A DNA stretch of 64,000 nucleotides from Rhodococcus tukisamuensis NBRC 100609 (GCF_001894985.1 NZ_BCXG01000021.1:1-64000), one strand, 5' to 3'. Counted from the first letter of the stretch, positions 1 through 9,598 are shown. A program made the numbers and translations. The notes: a model not told the origin generated them from the sequence alone.

Positions 1-200
1 AGAAGATCACCTCCGCCGAGCAGGTCCGCCAGCTGGTGCGCGTCGCCAAGGAGCTCGGTCGTGAGGTGGCCACCGGTAAGGAGGCCCGCGACATCTACGG
101 GATCGGCAAGTCCTACAAGGATGCCGACGAGACCCTGGCGAAGCTCGGTTACGCGCCGAACCGCAAGCCCGGCCAGACGGGCTTCACCCAGCACGCCTGA
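1..200 (+). CDS. C-terminal end of a probable beta-keto acid cleavage enzyme (BKACE)
   Basis: Only the last 65 codons are in the window (frame starting at base 3, TGA at 198-200). The visible tail holds a short 'REVATGKEARDIYGIGK'-like segment. This resembles the end of DUF849/BKACE proteins (3-keto-5-aminohexanoate cleavage family), followed by a Lys/Pro-rich extension. BKACE enzymes condense a beta-keto acid with acetyl-CoA, giving acetoacetate and a new CoA ester. That fits the CoA-transferase and acyl-CoA ligase genes downstream. The family call rests on a short tail plus context, so it is tentative. Confidence 0.5.
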   Translation, partial: KITSAEQVRQLVRVAKELGREVATGKEARDIYGIGKSYKDADETLAKLGYAPNRKPGQTGFTQHA

Positions 201-238
201 TCGAGTCATGAGCTGACCGGGACGTCGCCTCGCGACGA

Positions 239-268
239 GGGGGCATGGACCGACGAGTCCATGCCCCC
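239..268 (+). terminator. Perfect 12-bp hairpin after the BKACE gene
   Basis: Bases 239-250 and 257-268 are exact inverted repeats (GGGGGCATGGAC / GTCCATGCCCCC) around a 6-nt loop, 38 nt after the stop codon. There is no strong U-tract, as is common for actinobacterial terminators. Confidence 0.6.
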
Positions 269-378
269 ACCGCCGTATCCCGGCCGGCACACGAGTCCAT
301 CGCGCAGACCGTCACACGGTTCGCGGCGTTGCGCGCGAGGCCATCTCACTGATCCACAACCGACAACCGGAGTAGGTA

Positions 379-960
379 ATGAACAACAGCGATTCCCCGA
401 CCGTCGTGATCGTCCCCGGTCTGCGTGACCACGTCGCCGATCACTGGCAGACCCTCCTTGCCGAGAAGCTCGACAAGGTGGTAACCGTGGCGCCGCTCGA
501 GCACGACAAGCTCAGCCTGTCGGCCCGGGTGGCCGCGCTGGACCACGTTCTGTCCGAGGTCTCCGGGCCCGTCGTGCTCGTTGCTCACAGCGCCGGCGTC
601 ATGATCACCGTGCACTGGGCCGCGCTGCACGACCGCCCCGTCCAGGGCGCGCTGCTCGCCGCCCCGCCGGACTTCTCCACGCCGCTGCCGGAGGGCTACC
701 CGGCCCGCGAGGATCTCGACAGCAACGGTTGGAATCCCACCCCGCTGCAGCCGTTGCCGTTCCCCAGCACCGTCGTCGCGAGCCACAACGACCCGTTGGC
801 CAGCTACGAGCGGGTCGTCGAGCTCGCCGAGGCATGGGGCAGCAAGCTGGTCGACGCCGGCAACGTCGGCCACCTGAACCCGGCATCCGGATTCGGGTAC
901 TGGCCGCAGGCCGAGGAACTGGTCGAGGACCTGATCCGGGAGACGGCGGTCCTCGGGTGA
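379..960 (+). CDS. RBBP9/YdeN-family alpha/beta hydrolase
   Basis: A cytosolic serine hydrolase of 193 residues, the usual size for the compact RBBP9/YdeN family. The nucleophile elbow is AHSAG with Ser71. The probable acid is Asp138 (SHNDP) and the base His165 (GHLNP), so the triad is complete. Near the C-terminus it has the family's 'GFGYWPQ'-like segment. GGAGTAGGT lies just before the ATG. Its stop codon overlaps the GTG of the next gene (GTGA), so it is probably translationally coupled to the CoA-transferase genes. The substrate is unknown; an ester or thioester side role in the same pathway is inference. Confidence 0.85.
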   Translation: MNNSDSPTVVIVPGLRDHVADHWQTLLAEKLDKVVTVAPLEHDKLSLSARVAALDHVLSEVSGPVVLVAHSAGVMITVHWAALHDRPVQGALLAAPPDFSTPLPEGYPAREDLDSNGWNPTPLQPLPFPSTVVASHNDPLASYERVVELAEAWGSKLVDAGNVGHLNPASGFGYWPQAEELVEDLIRETAVLG

Positions 961-1724
961 CGAACAAGGTGGTCGCGTCCACGGCCGATGCCGTGGTCGA
1001 CGTCGAGTCGGGGTCGTCCCTCGCGGTCGGCGGATTCGGGTTGTGCGGGATTCCGGACCGGCTGATCGCCGCGATCGCGTCCGGCGGTGCGGAGAACCTC
1101 GAGGTCTTCTCCAACAACTGCGGAACCGACGGACACGGTCTGGGAATTCTGCTGGAAGGCAAGCGGATCCGCCGGGTCACCGCCTCGTACGTGGGGGAGA
1201 ACCGCGAGTTCGCCCGCCAGTACCTGACCGGCGAACTCGAGGTGGAGCTGACCCCGCAGGGCACGCTCGCCGAGAAGTTGCGTGCCGGCGGCGCCGGCAT
1301 CCCGGCCTTCTTCACCCCGGCCGGCGTCGGCACCCCGATCGCCCTGGGCGGGCTGCCGTGGCGTTACCACGCCGACGGATCCGTCGCGCTCGCGTCGCCG
1401 CCGAAGGAGGTCCGCGAGTTCCGCGGCCGGCGCTACGTGCTCGAGGAGTCGATCACCGCCGACTTCGCGCTGGTGCATGCGCTGATCGGGGACACCGAGG
1501 GCAACCTGGTGTTCGACAAGGCGGCGATGAACTTCAACCCGCTTGCCGCGATGGCCGGTCGGGTCTGCATCGCGCAGGTCGAGCGGCTCGTCGAGCCGGG
1601 CGAGATCGACCCCGCGCAGGTGCACCTGCCGGGCATCTTCGTCGACCGGGTCGTGCACACCGGACCGCAGGACAAGAAGATCGAGAAGCGAACGGTCTCT
1701 GCCGCGGCCGGGACGGGGAACTGA
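957..1724 (+). CDS. scoA: 3-oxoacid CoA-transferase subunit A
   Basis: Alpha subunit of a family I CoA-transferase (SCOT type) that moves CoA from succinyl-CoA to acetoacetate or another 3-oxoacid. The GTG at 957, overlapping the preceding TGA, gives 255 residues. Longer readings upstream run antisense-like through the hydrolase gene and were rejected. The glycine-rich CoA-binding motif GGFGLCGIP lies at about residues 25-33, and an NCG..G segment follows. It is paired with subunit B one base downstream. Together with the BKACE tail it suggests that acetoacetate is re-activated to acetoacetyl-CoA for thiolysis. Confidence 0.92.
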   Translation: MTNKVVASTADAVVDVESGSSLAVGGFGLCGIPDRLIAAIASGGAENLEVFSNNCGTDGHGLGILLEGKRIRRVTASYVGENREFARQYLTGELEVELTPQGTLAEKLRAGGAGIPAFFTPAGVGTPIALGGLPWRYHADGSVALASPPKEVREFRGRRYVLEESITADFALVHALIGDTEGNLVFDKAAMNFNPLAAMAGRVCIAQVERLVEPGEIDPAQVHLPGIFVDRVVHTGPQDKKIEKRTVSAAAGTGN

Positions 1725-1725
1725 G

Positions 1726-2373
1726 ATGACGACCATGATCGAGACCGTCGGCTGGACCCGCGAGCAGATGGCGGGCCGGGCCGCGCAGGAGCTGTCCGAC
1801 GGCGAGTACGTGAACCTGGGCATCGGGTTGCCGACGATGATCCCGAACCATCTGCCCGCGGGCGTGACGGTCACCCTGCACAGCGAGAACGGCATCCTCG
1901 GGACCGGGCCCTACCCGACCGAGGACGCCGTCGACGCCGACCTGATCAATGCGGGCAAGGAGACGGTGACGGTCAACCCGGGCGCCTCGTTCTTCGACTC
2001 GGCGACCAGCTTCGGGATGATCCGCGGTGGCCACATCGGCACCGCAGTCCTCGGCGGCATGCAGGTTTCGGCGACCGGCGACCTGGCGAACTGGATGGTG
2101 CCCGGCAAGATGGTCAAGGGCATGGGCGGCGCGATGGACCTCGTCCACGGCGCCGGCCGGGTGATCGTGCTGATGGAGCACACCGACAAGTCCGGTGCCT
2201 CCAAGATCGTGCAGGAATGCACTCTGCCGCTCACGGGTGAGGGCGTGGTGCAGCGGATCGTCACCAATCTCGCGGTCATCGACGTCACCGACACCGGGCT
2301 GGTGCTGCGCGAATGCGCACCCGGCGTCACCGAGCAGCAGGTCCGGGACGCCACCGACGCGCCTCTGGCGTAG
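1726..2373 (+). CDS. scoB: 3-oxoacid CoA-transferase subunit B
   Basis: Beta subunit, 215 residues, carrying the catalytic glutamate (Glu54) in the SENG motif. This Glu forms the glutamyl-CoA thioester during transfer. The 'LGIGLPT' motif sits at residues 31-37. The ATG is one base after the stop of subunit A, so the two are co-translated. Two hairpins follow the stop, which suggests that the transcript ends or is thinned before the acyl-CoA ligase. Confidence 0.93.
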   Translation: MTTMIETVGWTREQMAGRAAQELSDGEYVNLGIGLPTMIPNHLPAGVTVTLHSENGILGTGPYPTEDAVDADLINAGKETVTVNPGASFFDSATSFGMIRGGHIGTAVLGGMQVSATGDLANWMVPGKMVKGMGGAMDLVHGAGRVIVLMEHTDKSGASKIVQECTLPLTGEGVVQRIVTNLAVIDVTDTGLVLRECAPGVTEQQVRDATDAPLA

Positions 2374-2374
2374 C

Positions 2375-2407
2375 GGCCGGGTCCGTGCACGCGGCACGGG
2401 CCCGGCC
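2375..2407 (+). terminator. Hairpin after scoB
   Basis: Arms 2375-2388 and 2394-2407 (GGCCGGGTCCGTGC / GCACGGGCCCGGCC) pair over 14 bp with one wobble and a 5-nt loop, immediately after the scoB stop. Confidence 0.55.
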
Positions 2408-2425
2408 GGTCGGCACGGACGGGTT

Positions 2426-2455
2426 GCAGGGGCGCCGCCGCGTAGGCGCCCCTGC
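2426..2455 (+). terminator. Second hairpin between scoB and the acyl-CoA ligase
   Basis: Arms 2426-2436 and 2445-2455 (GCAGGGGCGCC / GGCGCCCCTGC) are exact inverted repeats around an 8-nt loop. It may be a backup terminator or a processing site. Confidence 0.45.
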
Positions 2456-2501
2456 GACCCGGTGCCGGCCACGATTTCGAAACAACGAAAGTAGGAAGTT
2501 C

Positions 2502-4070
2502 ATGCTCAACCTGTCCGTGCTTCTCGAGGATTCCGCCCGCCGGTACCCGGCCCGTGAGGCACTGGTCCTCGGTGACGAACGCCTGTCGTACGAGGAGCTG
2601 AACAACCGCGCCAATCAGGTGGCGAACCTGCTCGTCTCCCGTGGCATCGAGCCGGGCGACAAGGTCGCGCTCTCCTGCCCGAACCTGCCGCACTTCCCGA
2701 TCGTCTACTACGGGATCCTCAAGGCGGGTGCCGTGGTCGTTCCCCTCAACGTGCTGTTGAAGGGACGCGAGATCGCTTACCACCTCACCGATTCCGACGC
2801 CAAGGCCTACTTCTGCTTCGAGGGTTCGGCGGATCTTCCGATCGGGGAGTACGGCCACGCCGGCTTTGCCCAGGCCCCCGAGTGCCGCGAGATGTTCGTG
2901 CTCACCGCGGACCCGGCCGCGCCCTCGGCGATCGAGGGGGTCGAGAGCGCCGGTCAGGTTCTCGCGGCCCAGCCCGTCCAGTTCGAGACCGTGGTGCGTG
3001 AACCCGCCGACACCGCGGTGATCCTCTACACCAGCGGCACCACCGGAAAGCCCAAGGGCGCCGAGCTCACCCACTCCAACATGGTGCTCAACGCCATGGC
3101 GGCGAACCGGCTGTTCGACAGTTCGCCGATGCGACACGACACCAGCCTGCTCACGCTGCCGCTGTTCCACTCCTTCGGTCAGACGGTGAGCATGAACGCG
3201 GGCCTCGCGGTCGGCTCGACGCTGGTGATGCTGCCGCGGTTCGAGCCCGCCGCCGCGCTCGAGCTGATGGAGCGGGAGTCGATCACGATCTTCGCCGGCG
3301 TCCCGACCATGTACTGGAGCCTGCTCGGAGCCCTCGAGGAGGGGGTCGACGTCGAGCGGATCGCGCGGAACATGCGACGCGCCATCTCCGGTGGCGCCGC
3401 GCTGCCGGTGGAGATCCTCACGCGGTTCAAGGAGCGCTTCGGCGTGCAGATCCTGGAGGGCTACGGCCTGTCCGAGACCTCGCCGCTGGCACTGTTCAGC
3501 GACCCGGAGCGCGACCCGCGGCCGGGATCGATCGGCGTCCCGGTCTGGGGCATCGAGGCCCGCCTCGTGGACCGGGACTGGAACACCGTCACCGGCACCG
3601 ACGAGGTCGGCGAGCTGGCCCTGCGCGGCCACAACGTCATGAAGGGGTACTACAACCGCCCCGAGGCCACCAGCGAGGTGACGGACAACGGCTGGTTCCG
3701 CACCGGCGACCTGGCCAAGGTGGACGAGGACGGCTTCTACTACATCGTCGACCGGGCCAAGGACATGATCGTGCGGGGCGGGTTCAACGTGTACCCCCGC
3801 GAGATCGAGGAGGTCCTGATGGCCCACGAGGCGGTCTCCCTGGCCGCCGTCGTCGGGGTTCCCGACGAACGGCACGGCGAGGAGATCAAGGCGTTCGTGA
3901 TCCTCGAGCCGGGTTCGCAGACCGCCGAGGCCGAGCTGATCGAGTGGACCAAGGAGCAGATGGCGGCGTACAAGTACCCGCGCCTCGTCGAGTTCGTCAC
4001 GGTCCTGCCGATGACCGCCACCGGCAAGATCCTCAAGCGTGAGCTCGGTCAGGTCGCCTCGAGCTTGTGA
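2502..4070 (+). CDS. Long-chain acyl-CoA ligase (FadD type)
   Basis: An ANL-superfamily acid-CoA ligase of 522 residues, which adenylates a carboxylic acid and transfers it to CoA. The P-loop-like motif YTSGTTGKPKG is near residue 175, GYGLSE near 320, the GWFRTGDLA hinge region near 390, and the C-terminal catalytic lysine is in 'TATGKILKREL'. The ATG at 2502 follows AGTAGGAAG; the upstream in-frame extension has no domain. No signal or membrane segment is seen. It lies beside the CoA-transferase pair, so it probably activates a fatty, branched or aromatic acid for the same degradative route. Confidence 0.9.
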   Translation: MLNLSVLLEDSARRYPAREALVLGDERLSYEELNNRANQVANLLVSRGIEPGDKVALSCPNLPHFPIVYYGILKAGAVVVPLNVLLKGREIAYHLTDSDAKAYFCFEGSADLPIGEYGHAGFAQAPECREMFVLTADPAAPSAIEGVESAGQVLAAQPVQFETVVREPADTAVILYTSGTTGKPKGAELTHSNMVLNAMAANRLFDSSPMRHDTSLLTLPLFHSFGQTVSMNAGLAVGSTLVMLPRFEPAAALELMERESITIFAGVPTMYWSLLGALEEGVDVERIARNMRRAISGGAALPVEILTRFKERFGVQILEGYGLSETSPLALFSDPERDPRPGSIGVPVWGIEARLVDRDWNTVTGTDEVGELALRGHNVMKGYYNRPEATSEVTDNGWFRTGDLAKVDEDGFYYIVDRAKDMIVRGGFNVYPREIEEVLMAHEAVSLAAVVGVPDERHGEEIKAFVILEPGSQTAEAELIEWTKEQMAAYKYPRLVEFVTVLPMTATGKILKRELGQVASSL

Positions 4071-4108
4071 TCGCGTCGCCCCGGTGAGCACGGGGCCGCG
4101 ATGATCGA

Positions 4109-4145
4109 CGACGGCGGCGACGGCAACTTGCCGTCGCCGCCGTCG
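4109..4145. terminator. Bidirectional terminator between convergent genes
   Basis: An exact 18-bp inverted repeat (arms 4109-4126 and 4128-4145) separated by a single base. It lies between the ends of the acyl-CoA ligase (+) and the lipoprotein gene (-), and is followed on the + strand by CGTTT. Confidence 0.75.
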
Positions 4146-4151
4146 CGTTTG

Positions 4152-4748
4152 TCAGCTGAACTGGGGGCAGAGGTTCTTCCGGGCTGCCTCGTAGGTCAGG
4201 CGCGCCTCGTCGGTGCCCTCCATGCCGCCCTGCGTCATCATGTCGACGTAGCCGGACCAGTCCGTCCAGGCGCCGGTGGAGGCGGCGGAGGGCTGGAGCT
4301 GGGCGAAGGCGTCGCAGTAGGTGTGGCCGGTGGCCGCGATCGCGGCGCGCTGGGACCGCGGGCTCGAGACGGCCTTGCCGTCCGCGTCGACCACGTCGTC
4401 CCAACGAGACTGCGAGCACACCGCTTTCACGAACTCGGCGTCGCCGCCGGCGGGCACGGCGCGGAAGACCTCGCTCGCCTCCAGGCGGGCGATCTGGTCC
4501 GCCCGGCCCTCTTCGAACTGCGCCAGCAGGCTCCGGTACTCGTCGTCGGCGTCCTCGACCTGCACCGGTCGCAGCACGTCGACGAGATCCGCCGCGGTCG
4601 CGTTGGCGGCGGTCGCGTCCGCGCACGTCGTGGTGCCGCCGGCAGAGGCGTTGGCGGCGGGCTCGGAGTCCGAAGAGCATCCGACGATCGCGACACCCAC
4701 CACCGCTACGGTTGCGGCGAACGTGCAGGCACGGCGAGCGATTTTCAT
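4152..4748 (-). CDS. DUF732-like secreted lipoprotein
   Basis: A 198-residue protein with a basic N-terminus, a hydrophobic stretch and a lipobox-like AIVGC (Cys24), so it is probably a lipid-anchored exported protein. The C-terminal part holds GHTYCDAF and a final 'AARKNLCPQF', the spaced cysteine pattern of DUF732 domains common in mycolic-acid bacteria. An earlier cysteine pair (CADAT, CSQSR) could form a second disulfide. Function is unknown. It is divergent from the siderophore reductase gene, but no iron box is seen on its own side. Confidence 0.7.
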   Translation of the reverse strand: MKIARRACTFAATVAVVGVAIVGCSSDSEPAANASAGGTTTCADATAANATAADLVDVLRPVQVEDADDEYRSLLAQFEEGRADQIARLEASEVFRAVPAGGDAEFVKAVCSQSRWDDVVDADGKAVSSPRSQRAAIAATGHTYCDAFAQLQPSAASTGAWTDWSGYVDMMTQGGMEGTDEARLTYEAARKNLCPQFS

Positions 4749-4866
4749 GATCCTCCGAATGGTGTGAACGGGATTGGGCGACGGGCGCAGCGTTCCGCTC
4801 CGTCGGCACGGCGGTGTGCAGTATTGCAGCCGCGCGCGGATTCCGCGTCGGATATCCCACCTCCGC

Positions 4867-4890
4867 TATAGTTAGGTAGCCCTAACCGTT
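4867..4890 (+). promoter_or_regulatory. -10 element overlapped by an IdeR/DtxR-type iron box
   Basis: TATAGT (4867-4872) is a good -10 element. Directly overlapping it, 4872-4890 matches the iron-box consensus TWAGGTWAGSCTWACCTWA at 15 of 19 positions, with the core GTTAGG/CCTAAC perfectly inverted. An iron-loaded IdeR/DtxR repressor bound here would block the siderophore reductase promoter when iron is plentiful. Confidence 0.7.
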
Positions 4891-4902
4891 GGAGGTATCG
4901 GC

Positions 4903-5673
4903 ATGACCCGACCGCTCGTCACCCTCACCGTACTGCGCACCGAACGGCTCACCTCGCACCTGGTGCGGGTGCACCTCGGCGACCCCGGCTTCGACGACTT
5001 CGTGGCGAACGGCTACACCGACGCCTACGTGAAGCTGGTCTTCGGCACCGACGCAGAGCCCGTGCTGCGCACCTACACCGTCCGCCGTGTGGACGACGAG
5101 AAGCGGGAGGTCGCAATCGATTTCGTCGTCCACGGCGACGAGGGGGTGGCCGGGCCGTGGGCGCGGGCGGCGCAGCCGGGTCAGAGCCTGCGGTTGCGCG
5201 GTCCGGGCGGCGCGTACGCCCCGAGGGCGGACGCGGACTGGCACCTGATGGCCGGCGACGAGTCCGCGATACCCGCGATCGGCGCGGCACTCGAGGCGCT
5301 GCCCGCGTCGGCGGTCGCCAAGGTGTTCGTCGAGGTGGACGGTCCCGACGGAGAACTCGACCTGCCCTCCGCCGCGGATGTCGAGGTCACCTGGGTGCAC
5401 CGCGGCGCGGCCGCCGACGAGGTGGGTGACGACCGCGCAGGGGACAACGCGCCGCTGGTGGCCGCCGTCCGGCAGGCGCCGTGGCTGCCCGGCCAGCCCC
5501 ACGTGTTCGTGCACGGCGAGGCGAACGCCGTCATGCACGGCCTGCGAGGCTACATCCGCAAGGAGCGTGGGGTGAGCGCGGAGTGGGCGTCGATCTCGGG
5601 ATACTGGCGGCGCGGCCGCACCGAGGAGGGCTTCCGGGTCTGGAAGTCCGATCTCGCGAAGACCGAGGGTTAG
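4903..5673 (+). CDS. Siderophore-interacting protein (FAD-dependent ferric-siderophore reductase)
   Basis: A 256-residue protein of the ViuB/YqjH siderophore-interacting family. These cytosolic flavoproteins reduce ferric siderophores to release Fe(II). The FAD-binding 'RTYTVRR' motif is near residues 62-68, the dinucleotide-region 'GDESAIPAIGAAL' near 121, and the family's C-terminal 'HGEANAVMHGLRGYIRKERG' and 'SGYWRRGRTEEG' follow. GGAGG precedes the ATG by 7 nt. The iron box over the promoter supports expression under iron starvation. No siderophore biosynthesis or uptake genes are adjacent. Confidence 0.92.
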   Translation: MTRPLVTLTVLRTERLTSHLVRVHLGDPGFDDFVANGYTDAYVKLVFGTDAEPVLRTYTVRRVDDEKREVAIDFVVHGDEGVAGPWARAAQPGQSLRLRGPGGAYAPRADADWHLMAGDESAIPAIGAALEALPASAVAKVFVEVDGPDGELDLPSAADVEVTWVHRGAAADEVGDDRAGDNAPLVAAVRQAPWLPGQPHVFVHGEANAVMHGLRGYIRKERGVSAEWASISGYWRRGRTEEGFRVWKSDLAKTEG

Positions 5674-5695
5674 GAACTTCCCGGGGCAGGGAGTC

Positions 5696-6916
5696 TCAGG
5701 CGAGCGGGGACGCGGCCTCGGCGGCCGACGGCGCGGGTCGGGGCGCGGGTCGGCCGAGGGTCAGCAGCGCCGTCGTCGCGACCGCGCCGCACACGACGAT
5801 GCTGCTCGCCATCTGCACGGCCGAGCCGCCCACCAGCGGTGAGATCAGCGCGGCCAGGCCGAACTGGCCTGCGCCCATCACGGCCGATCCGGTGCCTGCG
5901 GCCTTGGTGACCTGGGCCTGGCTCAGCGCAGTGGCGTTGCCCATGATGAACCCGATGCTGGTGGTGACCAGGAACAGCAGCGGCAGCACCACCGCGGTGT
6001 GGGTGCCGCCGAGCGTGACCTCGAGCAGCAGCGCGACGCCGGCGGCGAGCAGCAGCGTGACGCCGAAGGCGAGCAGCTGCCGGGCGTGGAAGCGCCCGAT
6101 GAGCCGGGTGTTGACGATGCTGCCGCCGACGATGCCGACCGAGTTCACGCCGAAGATCACGGAGAACTGGCCCGGCGACATGCCGAGCACGTCCTGGACC
6201 ACGAACGGCGACGCCGAGATGTACGAGAACAGGGCGCCGAACCCGAACACGAAGGTGAGCGCGTAGCCGACGTATCGCCGGTTGCCGACCACGTACCGCA
6301 TGTTGTGCGCGTGCGCGGCCAGCCCGCCGCCGTGCCGCTTCTCCGCCGGGAGCGTCTCGGGAATCAGGGTCAGTACGCCGACCGCCATCGCCACGCCGGC
6401 GCCGGTCAGCACCCAGAAGATGCCGCGCCAGCCGATCGGGCCGAGCAGCGCGCCGCCGAGCAGCGGCGCGACCACCGGCGCGACACCGCCGATGATCATC
6501 ATGACGCTGAAGAGCTTCGCGGCCGCGTCGCCCTTGGCGCGATCGGCAATCACCGCGCGCGCCAACACGATTGCCGCGCCGCCGCTCAGGCCCTGCAGCA
6601 GTCGGGCCCCGATCAGCACCTCCGCGGTGGGGGCCAGTGCGCACGCGACGCCGCTGATCGCGAACGCCACGGTGCCGCCGAGCAGCAGCCGTCGTCGGCC
6701 CCAGCCGTCCGAGAGCGGCCCGACGACCAGCTGTCCGATGCCGAGACCCGCCATGAACGTCGCGAGGGTGAGCTGCACCGTCTCCGTCGGTGCCCCGAGG
6801 TCCTCGCCGAGCGCGGGTAGGCCGGGCAGGTACATGTCGGTGGCGAGGGGTGCGATCGCGGAGAGCAGGGCGAGGGCCAGCAGCATGGGTATCGAAATGG
6901 CTCGGGTCACATGCAT
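5696..6916 (-). CDS. Bcr/CflA-family multidrug efflux MFS transporter
   Basis: A 406-residue major-facilitator protein with about 12 membrane segments. The first loop carries the Bcr/CflA signature '[16 protein letters not shown]', and motif A ([11 protein letters not shown]) is near residue 68. The family exports drugs and small metabolites by proton antiport. It overlaps nothing functional and diverges from xerC across about 55 bp. The substrate cannot be predicted. Confidence 0.9.
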   Translation of the reverse strand: MHVTRAISIPMLLALALLSAIAPLATDMYLPGLPALGEDLGAPTETVQLTLATFMAGLGIGQLVVGPLSDGWGRRRLLLGGTVAFAISGVACALAPTAEVLIGARLLQGLSGGAAIVLARAVIADRAKGDAAAKLFSVMMIIGGVAPVVAPLLGGALLGPIGWRGIFWVLTGAGVAMAVGVLTLIPETLPAEKRHGGGLAAHAHNMRYVVGNRRYVGYALTFVFGFGALFSYISASPFVVQDVLGMSPGQFSVIFGVNSVGIVGGSIVNTRLIGRFHARQLLAFGVTLLLAAGVALLLEVTLGGTHTAVVLPLLFLVTTSIGFIMGNATALSQAQVTKAAGTGSAVMGAGQFGLAALISPLVGGSAVQMASSIVVCGAVATTALLTLGRPAPRPAPSAAEAASPLA

Positions 6917-6970
6917 GAGCCAGCGGCGCGGAGGCTTGATTTATTCCCGTGCGGGAGAGAATCTTCGGGC

Positions 6971-7921
6971 ATGGCTTCCGAGGCACGCGACCACCCCGCA
7001 GAGCAGCTGCCGCCCCGGCTGGCAGCACACCTCGACGCCTACTCCGAGCATCTGCGGCTCGAGCGGGACCGCTCCGAGCACACCGTGCGCGCCTACCTGT
7101 CCGACGCCCGTTCGCTGCTCGCGCACCTCGTCGCGACCGCGCCGGAGGACGGGATCGAGGACCTGGACCTGCGGGTGCTGCGGTCCTGGCTGTCCGCCCA
7201 GGCGGCCGCCGGCGTCGCCCGCAGCACCCTGGCCCGGCGCACTGCCGCCGCGCGCACCTTCACCGCATGGCTGGCCCGCACCCGACGCATCACCCGTGAC
7301 CCCGGTACCCGGCTGGCCTCGCCCAAGTCGCACCGGACGTTGCCCGCGGTGCTGCGGCAGGAGCAGGCCGAGGATGCGATGCGCGCAGCGGAATCCGGTG
7401 CGGCGCAGATGGATCCGGTCGCGGTGCGCGACCGGCTGGTGGTGGAGATGCTGTATGCCACCGGAATCCGGGTGGGGGAGCTGTGTGGCCTGGACCTCGA
7501 CGACGTCGACCGGGACCGCCGGGTGCTGCGGGTGCTGGGCAAGGGCAACAAGGAACGTTCGGTGCCCTTCGGTGGGCCGGCCGCCGACGCTCTCGACGCC
7601 TGGCTGCGGGCGGGCCGGCCGCACCTGGTGCGGGCCGAGTCGGGTCCGGCGCTACTGCTCGGCAAACGCGGTCGACGGCTCGACCAGCGGCAGGCCCGGT
7701 CGGTGGTGCACGAGGTGCTCGAGGCCGTTCCCGGGGCGCCGAGCCTCGCCCCCCACGGGCTGCGGCACTCGGCCGCCACGCACCTGCTCGAGGGCGGCGC
7801 TGACCTGAGGGTGGTGCAGGAGCTGCTCGGGCACACCAGTCTGGCCACCACCCAGCTGTACACGCACGTCTCGGTGGCGCGCCTGCGGGCCGTGCACGAC
7901 CAGGCCCACCCCCGCGCCTGA
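6971..7921 (+). CDS. xerC: Site-specific tyrosine recombinase XerC
   Basis: A 316-residue tyrosine recombinase that resolves chromosome dimers at dif with XerD. The N-terminal SAM-like core-binding domain (about residues 15-100) is followed by the catalytic domain. The catalytic set is complete: Arg167, Lys191, His262, Arg265, His288 and Tyr297. The ATG at 6971 is preferred over one at 6911, which would add a 20-residue non-conserved leader overlapping the divergent transporter gene. Its place upstream of the M23 peptidase and rpsB matches the xerC-Rv2891-rpsB order in mycobacteria, so this is the housekeeping copy and not an integrase. Confidence 0.93.
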   Translation: MASEARDHPAEQLPPRLAAHLDAYSEHLRLERDRSEHTVRAYLSDARSLLAHLVATAPEDGIEDLDLRVLRSWLSAQAAAGVARSTLARRTAAARTFTAWLARTRRITRDPGTRLASPKSHRTLPAVLRQEQAEDAMRAAESGAAQMDPVAVRDRLVVEMLYATGIRVGELCGLDLDDVDRDRRVLRVLGKGNKERSVPFGGPAADALDAWLRAGRPHLVRAESGPALLLGKRGRRLDQRQARSVVHEVLEAVPGAPSLAPHGLRHSAATHLLEGGADLRVVQELLGHTSLATTQLYTHVSVARLRAVHDQAHPRA

Positions 7922-7933
7922 CCGGCGGAGCCG

Positions 7934-8410
7934 TTACCGCAGCGGCTTGAGGCGCACCGGGGTCGCGCGGAGCAGTCCGAGCGGGTCGAGGTAGGTCCGG
8001 TCCCGGCGCAGCCCCCAGTGCAGGCAGCCGTCGCACCCGGGGTGGCCGGCCACGAGGGTGCCCAGCACGGTGCCGCGGGTGACCCGTCGGCCCACGGCGA
8101 CCGCGGCCCGCACCGGCTCGTACGTGGTCCGCAGGCCGCCGGCGTGGTCCACCGACACCACCGGCTTGCCCGCGACCGTCCCGGCGAAGACCACCGTCCC
8201 GTCGCCCGCGACGAGCACCGGCCGGCCCGGTTCGCCGACCAGGTCGACGCCTCGGTGTCCGGGCAGCCAGTCGTGCGCGGGCGGGTCGAAACCCCGGCCG
8301 AGCGGCGGTCGGGGGTTCAGCGGCCAGCCGAACGCCGCGGCCGCGGGAGCCGGGGGAGGCGCGGCGAGCAGGAGCAGGGCGGCGAGTCTGACGACGGCGA
8401 GCAGGCGCAT
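7934..8410 (-). CDS. Secreted M23-family (LytM-like) peptidase domain protein
   Basis: A 158-residue protein with a signal peptide (MRLL then a Leu/Ala/Pro-rich stretch to about residue 25) and one LytM domain. Zinc ligands are visible in HRGVD and in the CLHWG motif. The canonical HxH second motif reads CxH here, so the first, catalytic-side histidine is missing. The protein may be degenerate or use another base. The ATG at 8410 is preferred because it starts the signal peptide. It corresponds in position to Rv2891, convergent with xerC and divergent from rpsB. A role in peptidoglycan cleavage or its regulation is inferred. Confidence 0.8.
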   Translation of the reverse strand: MRLLAVVRLAALLLLAAPPPAPAAAAFGWPLNPRPPLGRGFDPPAHDWLPGHRGVDLVGEPGRPVLVAGDGTVVFAGTVAGKPVVSVDHAGGLRTTYEPVRAAVAVGRRVTRGTVLGTLVAGHPGCDGCLHWGLRRDRTYLDPLGLLRATPVRLKPLR

Positions 8411-8694
8411 CCCTCCACGCTCGGCCCTCGCGCCCTCCCGCGGAAGCCCGTTCCCGCCTCCTGTGGACCGGCGGAGGTTCCTCCACAGGCCCGCGACCGC
8501 CTGGTTATGACCTGCGCGACCCAAGCCGTACACTTGCCACGCGGTCTGTGTTCGCGCAGTCCGACTTCGCGCGTCCGCGCAAGAACATCGGCCCTCGGCT
8601 GGTCCTGCACCCGTGCAGGTCCGAGGGTTCTACGGGCGCCAGGGCAGGGGTCACCCGACCGCCTGCGTCAACCGAATGAAAGAGGTACACAGCC

Positions 8695-9591
8695 ATGGCT
8701 GTCGTAACCATGAAGCAGATGCTCGACAGTGGTACCCACTTCGGGCACCAGACCCGTCGCTGGAACCCGAAGATGAAGCGTTTCATCTTGACGGACCGCA
8801 ACGGCATCTACATCATCGACCTGCAGCAGACCCTCACGTACATCGACAAGGCGTACGAGTTCGTCAAGGAGACCGTTGCCCACGGCGGCACCGTCCTCTT
8901 CGTCGGCACCAAGAAGCAGGCGCAGGAGTCCATCGCCGCAGAGGCGACCCGCGTCGGCATGCCGTACGTGAACCAGCGCTGGCTCGGTGGCATGCTCACC
9001 AACTTCACCACCGTCCACAAGCGTCTGCTGCGCCTCAAGGATCTCGAGGCCATGGAGCAGAGCGGTGGCTTCGAGGGTCGCACCAAGAAGGAAATCCTCA
9101 TGCTCACGCGTGAGATGACCAAGCTTGACCGCACCCTCGGCGGCATCCGGGACATGGCCAAGGTTCCGTCGGCCATCTGGGTCGTCGACACCAACAAGGA
9201 GCACCTCGCGGTCTCCGAGGCGCGCAAGCTGAACATCCCGGTCATCGCGATCCTGGACACCAACTGCGATCCCGACCTGGTCGACTACCCGATCCCGGGT
9301 AACGACGACGCGATCCGCTCCGCCGCGCTGCTCACCAAGGTTGTCGCTTCCGCGGTGGCCGAGGGTGTCCAGGCGCGCGCCGGACGCAACGCCGGCGACG
9401 ACACCAAGCCCGAGGCCGGCGCAGGCGAGCCGCTCGCCGAGTGGGAGCAGGAACTGCTCTCCTCCGCGGCTCCCGCCGCCGATGTCATCACCGAGGGTGG
9501 CCCCGAGTCCCCGCGTGAGGCTGTCGCCGAGGCCGAGGAGAAGCTCGCCGAGGCCCCCGCGGAGATCGCGGACGCCGAAAAGCAGGCCTAG
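8695..9591 (+). CDS. rpsB: 30S ribosomal protein S2
   Basis: Ribosomal protein S2, 298 residues. The core (about 1-235) shows the S2 signatures '[18 protein letters not shown]' near residue 10, and '[14 protein letters not shown]' near 180. An acidic Ala/Glu-rich tail of about 50 residues follows, longer than in E. coli and usual in this order. GAAAGAGG precedes the ATG. It is first in the rpsB-tsf unit, with about 285 bp of upstream region shared with the divergent peptidase gene. Confidence 0.98.
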   Translation: MAVVTMKQMLDSGTHFGHQTRRWNPKMKRFILTDRNGIYIIDLQQTLTYIDKAYEFVKETVAHGGTVLFVGTKKQAQESIAAEATRVGMPYVNQRWLGGMLTNFTTVHKRLLRLKDLEAMEQSGGFEGRTKKEILMLTREMTKLDRTLGGIRDMAKVPSAIWVVDTNKEHLAVSEARKLNIPVIAILDTNCDPDLVDYPIPGNDDAIRSAALLTKVVASAVAEGVQARAGRNAGDDTKPEAGAGEPLAEWEQELLSSAAPAADVITEGGPESPREAVAEAEEKLAEAPAEIADAEKQA

Positions 9592-9598
9592 TCGATCC

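Noticed and set aside
1911-4091. 726-codon open frame on the minus strand
   Set aside because: Antisense to scoB and the acyl-CoA ligase; no recognisable domain.
6971-7921. Integrase of a mobile element
   Set aside because: The recombinase is XerC by position and length, next to the conserved rpsB block; no attachment repeats or phage genes are nearby.
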